Assembly (NCBI RefSeq): GCF_052030545.1
Contig: NZ_JBPDIH010000002.1
Location: 434,001-498,000, forward strand
Length of the DNA: 64,000 nt
DNA from: CANMXU01 sp052030545
GTDB taxonomy: Bacteria > Pseudomonadota > Gammaproteobacteria > Enterobacterales > Alteromonadaceae
Direction: 5' to 3'
Below the pieces are notes generated by a model. That model ran no database searches. It was given only the letters and a program-made list of their open reading frames with translations, and was not told the origin of the DNA. Positions 1 through 10,000 of this stretch are shown in pieces. The translations under genes were made by a program, and so were the position numbers. How positions within the stretch are numbered: position 1 is the first letter of the stretch; every line of letters starts with the position of its first letter.

Positions 1-52
1 GAATAATAGGTAAGCACAAATAAAACTAAGTAACTAATGGGAAGTGCTAACC

Positions 53-250
53 ATGGAAAAAATATTTTATCGCTTAGAAGAAATCGCCGTACTACTGCAT
101 ATAAGCAAACAAACCCTATATAACCATATAAATCACAATAAGCTTAATGAAAAAAAATACCCTATTCCACCATATATTCGCATCCACGGGAGGCTATTAT
201 TTTCAGTAAAAGAATTTGATGCATGGCTTAATAGTCAGCCTAGGCATTGA
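53..250 (+). CDS. AlpA/excisionase-type helix-turn-helix protein
   Basis: This is a 65-residue DNA-binding protein of the MerR-like excisionase/AlpA type (HTH_17 family). The helix-turn-helix lies near the N-terminus (EIAVLLHISKQTLYNHI) and is followed by a basic wing region and the family-typical end in which an arginine-rich strand leads to VKEFDAWLNS. The ATG at 53 is preferred over an in-frame GTG at 44 because a GGGAAG ribosome site sits 8 bases upstream of it. It directly precedes and abuts the RepA-like gene, so it may control replication or excision of the element. That role is inferred from position; the fold assignment is fairly secure. Confidence 0.7.
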   Translation: MEKIFYRLEEIAVLLHISKQTLYNHINHNKLNEKKYPIPPYIRIHGRLLFSVKEFDAWLNSQPRH

Positions 251-252
251 TA

Positions 253-1113
253 ATGAAAAATAATAAATTTATTAACACAGAAATTATTCAAGATATTGAA
301 AATAGAAGTGCTATAGAAGCAGGTGCATTCAGGTTATATCCAATTTTTCTAATTGATCCTTGCATATTACCACTAAGATCTACAGATGACCTCACGAATG
401 GACATAAGAATAATATAAGAGAAGTTATTATTTCATCTCCTCTAGGTCTCCCTTATGGAGCATATAGCAGGTTGTTAATAGCTTATATCACTACAATTGC
501 TAAGCAATCTAACCACCTTGAATCACCTTCAATACGCAATGTTGCAAATAAGTGCGGCATCAATCATTTATCAGGTGGAAAAAGTGGAAACCACCATCGC
601 TTTATAGAGCAGTTAAGAAAGGTACTAGCATTAGACTTTTATGTGAATGACTTCAAAGGAAAAGAAAAATATCATGTGCTAGAACTTACCCACAGAGCTG
701 TTGTAGCTGATAAAACTATCTTTAATAAGAAAGGAAAAACTAATATAACCATCAGTTTTGAGTTATCTAGCTCCTTTAGTCAACTATCTAAGAATAAATC
801 GTTTCCAATAGATAACAGAGTACTTATATTTTTAATGAATAATAAGTCCCCTTTAGCTATAGACCTATATCTATTTCTTGCATACAAAGCACCAAATATG
901 GCTAGAAAATCAACTTTGTTAAGTTGGGCTCTACTAAGTAGTTTATTCAATAATACTAAAAGCAAGCGACTTGATAATTTTAAAAATGAATTAAAACGAT
1001 CTTTAGCTCTCGTAAAACTAGCTTACCAAAACCTAAATGCGTTTTTGGGTAAAGATGGTCTAATTGTATATAAATCCTGTCCTCACGTATCAAAGAAACT
1101 CGAAACTTACTAA
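253..1113 (+). CDS. Plasmid RepA-type replication initiator
   Basis: The protein has 286 residues. The segment from LGLPYGAYSRLLIAYITTIA through the glycine-rich turn SGGKSGNHHRFIEQLRK at about residues 75-130 has the layout of the plasmid-encoded RepA family (LPYG..RLLL.W..T.A, then a GG..G...R...Q..R turn). That family binds iterons to initiate plasmid replication. The gene starts at ATG 253, or TTG 247 overlapping the upstream stop, with no clear ribosome site, so it is probably translationally coupled to the HTH gene. Five iterons and a DnaA box lie immediately downstream, which fits an initiator with its own origin. The family call rests on motif recall, not a search. Confidence 0.65.
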   Translation: MKNNKFINTEIIQDIENRSAIEAGAFRLYPIFLIDPCILPLRSTDDLTNGHKNNIREVIISSPLGLPYGAYSRLLIAYITTIAKQSNHLESPSIRNVANKCGINHLSGGKSGNHHRFIEQLRKVLALDFYVNDFKGKEKYHVLELTHRAVVADKTIFNKKGKTNITISFELSSSFSQLSKNKSFPIDNRVLIFLMNNKSPLAIDLYLFLAYKAPNMARKSTLLSWALLSSLFNNTKSKRLDNFKNELKRSLALVKLAYQNLNAFLGKDGLIVYKSCPHVSKKLETY

Positions 1114-1114
1114 A

Positions 1115-1450
1115 CTATTCACGCATGGGCAAAGAAGAAACTACGCATAACTAAAGGTTTAATTACGCATGAGATAAGTAATAACTACGCATAAAGTTAG
1201 TTTTATTACGCATAAGCCAAGGCGTTGGTCAACTACTCCCCTTTGTTTATAAGAACTAGCGAGGATTCCTTATAAGTCTTTTAAACTAATAAACAAATAG
1301 TTCTGTTATTAACATCCAAAACTTGTGGATAATGGCTAAATATTAATAACAACCAGTCCTGTTTTGGCTTCACATACTACATGTATATTGATAACAAAAG
1401 TCGAACATTTTTAATTAATTACTTCAAAAATATTATAGCAATCAAGGCCT
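1115..1450. other. Putative iteron replication origin
   Basis: Five copies of (T)ACGCAT lie in the same orientation, beginning at 1120 (first base C), 1142, 1164, 1186 and 1207. The spacing of 22, 22, 22 and 21 bp is two helical turns, as for classical iterons. A perfect DnaA box (TGTGGATAA, complement TTATCCACA) lies at 1324-1332. The region around it is very AT-rich and could be the unwinding element. Position directly after the RepA-type gene supports an origin. Activity is not shown. Confidence 0.7.
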
Positions 1451-1453
1451 AGT

Positions 1454-2578
1454 ATGATGAAATTAAACAAATTATGGTGGGAACATTTGGCACCAAAGCC
1501 ATTAATTTCGCGTCGTAAGGAGATCGAATTTCTTCTCAAAAGTTTCATACAATCCCAACCATATGGAAAAGAATGGTTTAAGGTCGCACAAAATTCAGAG
1601 GGAATATTTAGACTTAATCCGGGTCAGGTTATTCCAGTGATCCATATGACTTTTATGAAAAATACACCAGGATTTATTGCGCCGCTTCAGAAGTTAAAAG
1701 TAGGTCACAGAACAGTTGCAAGAGAGACTAAATATCTGTCGGGGAACGAGCTCGGAGATGAAGAGAAAACTATTCCCCCAATAATTCAAGTAGAGTTGGT
1801 AACTGATCCATTGTTTATAGAAGCAGCAAAGCGTGGTTTAACTGTAATAGATGAAGCACAGATCAAACAACCAAGTTTAGTTTTTTCAATACCTGCTCAC
1901 TTCCTACTAACACCTAAACATTTTCCAAAGAAATCGTATGTTTTATACCAGCATATTTTTGGCAACGGTTGTTCATACCCTAATGATGGATACTTTTACG
2001 TAGGGGTTACAACCCGTAGCTGGCAAAAGCGGTGGTCTGAACATAAGCGTGCAATTAAAAATGGAAGCCCTTTATTGTTCCACCAGAAGTTTCGAGAAGA
2101 AGCTGAGTGCGGAAAGCTTACGTATTTACACCACAAAGTAATGGGGATCACCGATAATCTTGAGCAATTGTATGAAGCTGAGGAATTCTTGGTTGAAGGA
2201 CATTGGAGCGATGAACGACGCTTAAATATGATCCCAGGTGGAAAATCTGGCTTGAGGTATCTTCGAGAGAATGGATTACTTCAAAAGTCAGCTATTCCAA
2301 TGCCAGATGATAGGAATGGAGTTGTCTCTGGTTGGCTCAAAGAGCATCCAAGGAAAGGTCTCCCTGCGCCTTGGGTTGCAGAAAAATGGCGCGATAACGA
2401 ATGGGCAATCGCGCAAATTTGTGGACGCGATGATAGATTATCTGTTAAGCAAGTTAAGGCAATACGTAAGCTTGGTAAAGAATACGCTGCTGAAGAAATT
2501 TGCGATAGGATAGGTGCTAAAAACATTGATCAGGTTAAGCGGCTCCTTAATGGTAAGACATACTCTCGTGTTGAATAA
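1454..2578 (+). CDS. GIY-YIG nuclease-domain protein
   Basis: The protein has 374 residues. A GIY-YIG nuclease module lies at about 163-265: Y-V-L-Y (164-167, the GIY strand), GYFYVGVT (179-186, the YIG strand), then R..W.EH (about 192-197), a glutamate-rich helix (EAEEFLVE, 241-248) supplying the metal-binding acid, and N..PGG (258-263). The first 150 residues are not recognised. The C-terminus (about 310-370) holds two short helical segments that look like HTH units, as in homing-type endonucleases. It sits between the origin and the small unknown genes and has no restriction-modification partner. Nicking, restriction or homing roles are all possible; I cannot choose. Confidence 0.65.
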   Translation: MMKLNKLWWEHLAPKPLISRRKEIEFLLKSFIQSQPYGKEWFKVAQNSEGIFRLNPGQVIPVIHMTFMKNTPGFIAPLQKLKVGHRTVARETKYLSGNELGDEEKTIPPIIQVELVTDPLFIEAAKRGLTVIDEAQIKQPSLVFSIPAHFLLTPKHFPKKSYVLYQHIFGNGCSYPNDGYFYVGVTTRSWQKRWSEHKRAIKNGSPLLFHQKFREEAECGKLTYLHHKVMGITDNLEQLYEAEEFLVEGHWSDERRLNMIPGGKSGLRYLRENGLLQKSAIPMPDDRNGVVSGWLKEHPRKGLPAPWVAEKWRDNEWAIAQICGRDDRLSVKQVKAIRKLGKEYAAEEICDRIGAKNIDQVKRLLNGKTYSRVE

Positions 2579-2588
2579 TGCAATGCAT

Positions 2589-2633
2589 GGCCAAGTTATG
2601 CTTTAACAATTACCATAATGTGGTCAAGTTATG
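2589..2633 (+). repeat. Short direct repeat TGG(C/T)CAAGTTATG
   Basis: Two 13-base copies, differing at one position, start at 2589 and 2621 just after the GIY-YIG stop codon. A similar GTGGTCAAGTTA string occurs at 22211. No function can be assigned; they may be traces of an insertion-sequence end. Confidence 0.4.
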
Positions 2634-2767
2634 TTTTTATGCACATGACCCGTGCTGGAAATGGCGAACCATCATTAGTTTTCAATTGATGTAAGACATT
2701 GGCTATTGAAAAATAAGATTTTCTTAGCTTTAATAGAACCTAAATACTAAGGAATACTTAGCTTAAG

Positions 2768-2783
2768 ATTAGGCATGCCTAAT
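2768..2783. promoter_or_regulatory. Perfect 16-bp palindrome with GGCATGCC core
   Basis: The sequence ATTAGGCATGCCTAAT is a perfect palindrome ending 15 bases before the ATG of the small membrane protein at 2799. It shares its GGCATGCC core with a larger palindrome before the next gene (3029-3050). The likely role is an operator for a dimeric repressor, which is inference from symmetry and position. Confidence 0.5.
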
Positions 2784-2798
2784 TATTTGGGGGTTAAT

Positions 2799-3014
2799 AT
2801 GGGATTCGAAGGCTTTTTGGGTATATTAGTTGTTGTAGTTTTTTTCGTAGCAAGTGCTTTTTTTAGTTATAGCGAAACAGTTGATAATGAAAACGAACAA
2901 CTAGATAAGCTTAATGATGGTATGGGAAATATTATCGCTGATGGTGAACATATGACTAGTCAAGAGGCTGAGGATGCTCAGGCACGAGGCGAGTTATACG
3001 ACACTTATTACTAG
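2799..3014 (+). CDS. Small single-pass membrane protein, unknown function
   Basis: This is a 71-residue protein with one N-terminal hydrophobic segment (about residues 5-24, rich in V, F and A) followed by an acidic cytosolic or periplasmic tail (many E, D, N). The ATG at 2799 is chosen because it has a strong TTTGGGGG ribosome site; an upstream in-frame ATG at 2775 falls inside the palindrome 2768-2783. Not recognised as a known family. It lies in the mobile element, followed by another palindrome-preceded gene, so the two are probably co-regulated. Confidence 0.55.
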   Translation: MGFEGFLGILVVVVFFVASAFFSYSETVDNENEQLDKLNDGMGNIIADGEHMTSQEAEDAQARGELYDTYY

Positions 3015-3028
3015 AGCTATTTCATAGG

Positions 3029-3050
3029 CCAATTTGGCATGCCAAATTGG
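3029..3050. promoter_or_regulatory. Perfect 22-bp palindrome with GGCATGCC core
   Basis: The 11-base arm CCAATTTGGCA is followed by its exact complement TGCCAAATTGG. It touches the ribosome site (GGGGGAGG) of the gene at 3062, so it could be a repressor operator or, as RNA, a hairpin that partly hides the ribosome site. It shares the core with the palindrome at 2768-2783. Confidence 0.55.
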
Positions 3051-3061
3051 GGGAGGCTTTT

Positions 3062-3439
3062 ATGAACGAAGAAAAACTGATTAATAACTCTGAGTTATGG
3101 CCGTTTTTACCCGCGCTGGCTGAGATCAAGCACCGATTGTGTGGTATTGAAGTAGAATGTGAGCCACTAGGCCTTTCTTTTGATAAGGATATTCATACTG
3201 AAGAAGATATGTTACTCACTTTAATATCCCAAAAAGCGTTTGCGTTCGATATAACCAATGAAAATGGGGCTATCTGGGATGTAAGACTGGAGCCCTTTAC
3301 AAAGTTTAAAGCTCGCAGCACCATAATAAAATTCCCGTTTACCGGCTATAATCCGAATAAGAGACAGCAAATCAGTAATTGGATTATCGAGTTATGTAAC
3401 TGGGAAGGTGACGTATTTAACGGTATTACTAGGCATTGA
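3062..3439 (+). CDS. Hypothetical protein of the mobile element
   Basis: This is a soluble-looking 125-residue protein with no signal peptide or membrane segment. It is rich in acidic and aromatic residues, with W at 13, 73 and 106 and a cysteine-tryptophan near the end (ELCNWEGD). Not recognised. The ATG at 3062 is chosen over TTG 3047 because the GGGGGAGG ribosome site is 6-8 bases upstream of it. The 22-bp palindrome directly upstream indicates controlled expression. Two very small membrane-peptide ORFs follow. Confidence 0.55.
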   Translation: MNEEKLINNSELWPFLPALAEIKHRLCGIEVECEPLGLSFDKDIHTEEDMLLTLISQKAFAFDITNENGAIWDVRLEPFTKFKARSTIIKFPFTGYNPNKRQQISNWIIELCNWEGDVFNGITRH

Positions 3440-3480
3440 TATTAATATGAGCGACTCTGACAACATATGAATGGTTTCAG

Positions 3481-3576
3481 ATGTGGGTGTTAATCGTTTT
3501 GGCTATTAGTGTAACTTGCCACTACAACAAACTAAAACATGATCTATTTGAAGTAATTAAAGAGAGGAGAATGTAA
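3481..3576 (+). CDS. Possible 31-residue membrane peptide
   Basis: A short frame encodes MWVLIVLAISVTCHYNKLKH followed by 11 mostly charged residues: one hydrophobic helix then a charged tail. No clear ribosome site precedes it. Support comes mainly from the second small peptide ORF two bases downstream (3579), whose ribosome site lies inside this frame, suggesting a coupled pair. Could be chance in AT-rich DNA. Confidence 0.35.
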   Translation: MWVLIVLAISVTCHYNKLKHDLFEVIKERRM

Positions 3577-3578
3577 AC

Positions 3579-3680
3579 ATGGGACCTTTGTTAACTGGTT
3601 GCGCCATGATTCTGGCGTTAGTAATATTTTTTGCTTTACTATTTCACTTTAATCGTGAAAGCCTCAATAAATTCGGCTGA
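3579..3680 (+). CDS. Possible 33-residue membrane peptide
   Basis: The frame begins with ATG at 3579, ten bases after a good GAGAGGAG ribosome site, and encodes a single hydrophobic span (about residues 8-23, MILALVIFFALLFHF) with a short polar tail. It starts two bases after the stop of the preceding tiny frame. Small single-span peptides of this kind occur as type I toxins, holins or membrane regulators; nothing visible here decides between them. Confidence 0.45.
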   Translation: MGPLLTGCAMILALVIFFALLFHFNRESLNKFG

Positions 3681-4081
3681 TATCAAATATGTCGAGCAAA
3701 GGGGTTAGGCATCTCTGATTCTTGGCACCCAAAAATAGCATTACCCCTTCAATTTTATGTAAAAGCCATTAACAAGAATTTAAATGCGCCTTTTATTGAA
3801 TTGTGATAGGAAATAAAAGTGTCTAAATCATCCTGGTCGACTCAAAGAATTAGTCGCGTAAAGTAAAGTCACTAGTGCCATTGATAACGTAATTATTAGA
3901 AATTTATTCATGTTCACTTTATTCTCTTAACATTAGTCTTCTATAAAAATCGTCAATTATCATATCAACTTAATAAAACTGACATATTAATTAAGTAATT
4001 TATTCTATACATCATGGATGATGTTTATGGATACCTAACTCATCCTTACTAACTTTTTTTTGTGAGATGAGATAGGTTATA
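3681..4081. other. Gene-poor stretch with leader hairpin before the RHS gene
   Basis: No convincing gene is seen in these 400 AT-rich bases. Near the end, CCTAACTCATC (4034-4044) can pair with GATGAGATAGG (4065-4075) with one mismatch. The right arm contains the AGG ribosome-site core for the ATG at 4082, so the hairpin could limit translation of the RHS gene. A small CATCAT/ATGATG dyad lies at about 4010-4023. Confidence 0.4.
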
Positions 4082-7000
4082 ATGGCCAAAATACTAATTA
4101 CAATTCTTTTTTTTATTTCTTTAAAATTGGCAGCGGCACCATCAGGCATTCCTAGCAATTTTAGCTGTCCAGATACTTATACAAGTAGTAGTTCATTACA
4201 TACATGGTCTGCCGTTTCGGGAGCATCATATTATAGAATAAGAACGAAACAATCCTTTGATGGCGAATGGGAAACAACTGATCAGGGACAAAATTCTGTT
4301 TATTCGACATCATCTGCTCGACTAACAAATTTGAGAAGTGGTAGTTATAAATCATACTTAAATGCCTGTGATAGTAGCGGCTGTGGTAGCACAGTTACTT
4401 GTAGCTTTACTGTTTCTGCGCCACCACCGCCTCAAGTCCCTGTTCCGAAGACCGCTACAAACCCAGTTAACGATGCCATAAATGGAAGTGTCTATAAAGA
4501 TGGTACTCAAGGTAAATACTATGCTTCTAATAAAGGAAGTCTTATTTATAACTTGCCGATAAAAATACCACGCGGGATTGAAAATATAGAACCAGACCTT
4601 TCTCTTAGGTATGATTCTTCACAGCAAAATGGAATTACTGGTCATGGTTGGAGTTTAACGGGTTATTCATATATTTCACGTTGCCCAGCGAGTCTTATTC
4701 GTGATGGCTACAGAAGTGGTGTTAATCATAATGATGATTATAAATACTGTTTTAATAATGAACGATTAATCGAGGTTAGTAATAATGAATTTCGTTTAGA
4801 AAACGAACAATATATTAAATTTAGGCGTAACCCTTCAAGCGATGATTGGGTAGCTTTTTTACCTAATGGCCAAGAACAGACTTTTGGTGATAATCAAGAC
4901 TCTAAATTAAAAGATAGTAGTGGATTTGCATATAAATGGTTTATTACATCAACGAAAGATCAATATAGTAACTCAATTATATATTCATATTATTATAGTA
5001 ATAGCTCAATAAATCTTAATAAGATTGAGTACACCAAAAATAATGCTGGAGGATCTAACCACTCTATAAATTTTTTCTACGAAAACAGAAAAGACATTTC
5101 GGAAACCTTTATAGCTGGTAATAAAGAAATTATTGAACAAAGATTAAGTTCTATAATTGTTCAAACTAATGACTCCCAAGTTAGAAACTATTTAATTGAT
5201 TACTATGTCAATGACTATGAGTATGATGGCGCTGTTTATAATGATCCCCTGTCAATAAGTAGAATCCGAAGCATTACTCAGTGTCATCAAACTGATTTTG
5301 ATTGTTCTGCTCCTGTTGTATTTAAACTCAATACAATGACACCTAATAAAACACTTATCGACCAAACAAATTATTATAACTTAGAAGATGATATTGCAAA
5401 CCATCACTATGGCAATGGGATTTTATTACCGGAGGCTGGTTATAGACCATTAAAAGGCAAGAGTCTACGTGGTGATTTTGATGGTGATAATAAACAAGAG
5501 ATAGTTTGGTGGGAGTGTACAAACTTTTGGTGTAGGCATTATGCACAAATGAGCTCAAATTCGGCACCTATATTAATAGCGTATAACATCCGTAAAAGTT
5601 ATGGTCACAACCACATTTCGAATATAGAAGGCACTTCTGGAAGTAGTATGGGCCAGGTAATCGACATAAATGGTGATGGTCTTGATGATTATGTAATAAC
5701 CTCTTTATACAAAGACCATGGATATCAGTTTTACTTGAGCAATGGTACTACATTTACCCATTCGTTAGACTATTCATTATCATTTGAGGAGCTATCTACC
5801 TATAAGGAAATCAATTATGATGGAGTAAATTACAATGGACGTTATTCCAACTTTATTGAATTAGAAGATATCAATGGTGATGGTTTAATTGATATTTTAA
5901 AAACCACTGCGGCTAAAAGTCGCCCTTATTTTCCCGTTGATTTATTTGCAGGCGGTTATAATAAAATAGAAGTTGCCATTAATAACGGAAATGGTTTTAA
6001 CTCATTTACCACATGGGGAGAATTAACATCTTATCCCGCATTAACATCTGCTGATTTTGCGATAACGCGCAATGTTAACATTCCAAATCTAGTTGATTTA
6101 AATGGAGATGGACGAAAAGATATTATCAGTTTTTTCCCTGGTGGAGGGGTGCAAGTAGGTATTAACAACGGTAGTGCTTTTGTCCCAAACGCTAACTGGG
6201 CTAGTAGCTGGGGCTCTTTCCCTAGTCTTCAAGGAGCAACTATAAATATGTTTGGGCAAAAATTTTATGACTGCCCTACACAAGTAGTTGTAACGGAAGG
6301 AGCCCCCATTGAATCATTAAATATAGGCGGGGTTAGTGGTCAAATTTCTTCAGGCTTCAATTTTGCAACAAGTGTTTCTAGGTCAGGGAACAGAAACTAT
6401 AGATATGAAAATAACCTTGTAAAATATGGAGATTTTAATGGTGATGGATTAACTGATGTCGCGTATCTTCGTGAAGATGGTATTTATGTTACTTTATCAA
6501 CTGGTTCATCATTCGAAGCCCCCTCTTTATGGACAACCGATATTACATTAGAACAAGTTTCTTGTGGTTTTGGTTACCCCAGAGAAAGCCAGCAGTTTTG
6601 GAGTGTTGCAGATGTCAATTTAGATGGAAAAACTGATGTTATTCTGAATACACATCGTATAGACGGCAATAATTCAGGACCTGATGATATCAATAATCAT
6701 TATATCTTATTTTCTTCAAATTCCCTATCGAGTGATAGCCGACTTTATTTCAGTGAGCCAATTTTGGCGACATCCATGCCCTACAATTATAACAGTGAAG
6801 GTCTCGACCTATTTTCTACATTAGAAATTACGGCAAGTGGACAATTAATTTTTATTGATGGTTATAGGCTTACAAGTTTACCCGATAAAAACCCTTATGA
6901 TATAACTGAAAAAGAACAATTAAATGAGTGGAATAACTACCACTCAATATTGGATACCGTGCAAATCACTGAAATAATCTCTAATTTTGGAGCTACAACA

Positions 7001-10000
7001 GTCCATATTGATTATAAAAATCTTATTGGTAATAACGATATATATACGGAAACAAACGATGTAAGTAGTGATAATTCAACAATTCAGTCAGTAAGTAATA
7101 ATAGTTTATTTCAGTTTAGTTCTCTCTATGGCGGTTTAAATAGAACCCAAAAAGCAACAGTACCTTATATCGAAGCTCAAAATCTGAAAGTTATTGCTAA
7201 CATAACAGAATTTTTCAACGGGGAACTTACTCAGGATAGGTCATATAGTTACAAGAATTTAACTCGACATAAATTTGGTTATGGTTTATTGGGTTTTGAA
7301 GAAGTAACTGAAGTACAACGTAAAGGAGACAATTCAGAACTAAGCGGTAAAAATTTAAAAATAGTTTCTAAATATCACCAAAAGGCTACAGACAATTATT
7401 TACTTTCAAATAAGCTTTATAGCAAAGAGATTTTTGCAACTGATTCTGAAGATAACGAGGTTGATTATGAAATATCAAATCGACTTATTTCAAGAGACTT
7501 ATACGATTGGAAAGTCAGCGCATTTTACGATGATATAGACCCTTCGCTTTCAAACCCTGATTACGCCGATAGTTACAACTACTATCGAGATAGCCCACAC
7601 TATTATCAGTTTTTACTAAGAGAGCAAAAGCAAACATTTGAATTAAATACAGGAAATTTAACAGCGACAAAAGTGACTTATTTGCTGCATGAAGACAATG
7701 AGACTGTTCCCAAAACTGTATGTAATTCTTTTACTTTAAATTCGTCACATTCAACGACTTTGAACTTAGATTCTTATTTTGATAGTTATGGAAACCCTAG
7801 AGAAATAGTTGAACAACATTGTGATAGCTTTAGTATTACAGGAAAGCATACTAAAAATCAGAATATTCTCAATGTAGATACCTACAGTGAATGGTATTTA
7901 GGCTTGGTGCAAGGTCCTAAAACCATTCATTGGAATTATGACTATCAACCTCAAAATTTAGATCAAGTAACAAGAGAAAGTCGTTTTATTTTTAATAATA
8001 AAGGACGTGTTGAATATGAAACGGTAGAGCCTAACAGTAGTAATGAATTTTGGAAGCAAAATTACTATACATATAATGCTTATGGTTCACTACTTGAACA
8101 TAAAGAAACAGTAAGAGATTTTACTAACGACGGTCTTACCTTTACTAATAGAGTTACTAAGTATAATGAGCAACATAACCAAAATGGTTTACGTAAACTC
8201 ATTGTTACTAATCCATTAAATCAAACGTCAGAAGTTCGTTATGATGAACGTTATAATGAGCAAGTATATTTTCGTGATGTAAATAATCAAATTACACTAA
8301 GTTCTTTAGACAATTATGGCCGTATTGAGGAAATTAAACACCCTAATAATACAACTACTCTTTATGATTATATTAAGTGCAACAATTGTTTTAGTTATAA
8401 TTTAGAAGCGACTTGGTATAAACAAGAAAAACAGACAGGCTTATCAGCTAACAGAGTTTATTTTGATGCCCTAGACCGAGAGGTTGGCAAAAGAAATAAA
8501 GGGCTACAGGGCCATTTTAATAATAAATATTATCAATACAATGCGTTAGGTAATTTAGTTACTGAATCTAACTTTTTTGATTCTAGCTCAAACCTTGCAG
8601 AAACAAATTTCTTTTACGATTTACTTAATCGTCCAACTTCAGTTCACTACCCTACTGGTGCAACAGAAACTTCTTATTATGGCAATTTTGGTTCATATTC
8701 TAATTTTTCTAATAGCTTAATTGTTAAAGAAAATAGCTTAGGAAATAGAACCTATTATGAAAAAAATGCATTAGGTAAAGACAAAATTGTTACTGATACT
8801 TTAGGTACAAAAGCCTCATATGGATATGATGCGTTAGGTAATATGTCTAATGTAGAAATAAAAGGAACATTAGGCAGTCAAACACATACTTACACCATTG
8901 ATTACGACAAACTTAGTCGAAAAACACGTTTAATTGACCCTAATGTCGGTCAAATAACATATCAATATAATGCGTTAGGACTACTAACTACACAAACCAA
9001 TGGCATTAATCAGGTAACTCGTTATAGTTATGATAAATTAGACCGTCAAATTAAACGAGTTGATGACGCGAATAATTCAGGTAGTGCTTCACGCACTCAT
9101 GCATGGATTTACGATAATAAAACCAACGGTATTGGCTCATTAGGGTTACTGACAGGTTATGACAGTAACGGCACAAGCTTTAAAAAAGATTACACATATA
9201 ACGCATTAGGCTTACCTGATGAACAGAGCACAACAATTTCAGGTGAAAATTATGAATTAAAGTACCTTTATAACAATCATAATCGTTTCAGTGGATATCA
9301 CTTCCATGATGGTTATTCAGTGCTTTATGCATTTAATAACTATGGCTATAAACATAAAGTTTATGATGGTGATGACAACCTGTTATGGCAGGCTTATAGT
9401 GATGATGCATTTGGTAATATTACAAACTATTCATATGGTAACGGCGATTCTATTACCAAAGTATTTGATTATCAAAACGGCTTAATTGATACCATTCATG
9501 CCAACCGTTACGGTATTAATATCCAGAGTCACGATTATGACTTTGATACTGAAGGAAATTTACGTAAACGCCAAGATGGTATTCATAATGTTACTCAAGT
9601 TTTTTGTTATGACGAGTTAAATCGCTTAACAGACAATACTCCATCAAGTTGCTCTGATGTGGCTAATGGAAATTATACCAATACTGACTACGCCTACGAT
9701 ATTCTAGGAAATATTACTAAAAAAGAGAATATTTCAGATTACCAATATGGCACCAATGCAGGGCCTAATGCCGTTACTTACGCTAATGGCAGTCGTTATT
9801 ATTACAATACCGCCGGTCAGATGACGAGTGGTGGTGGTAGAACCATTCGCTATACCAGCTATGGTAAACCTTACCACATGGCTAAAGGAAGCTATTCAAC
9901 CAGTATAGTTTACGGTTCAGACTTTAAACGTGCTAAACGAATAGAGAATGAGAATGGTCAGAAAACTACTACAACTTATATTGATAAATTAACTGAAATT

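Noticed and set aside
1120..1213. A CRISPR-like series of short repeats
   Set aside because: The conserved part is only 6-7 bases at helical spacing after a RepA-type gene, which fits iterons.
2271..2526. Overlapping plus- and minus-strand frames near the end of the GIY-YIG gene
   Set aside because: They are shadows of the nuclease reading frame with no ribosome site.
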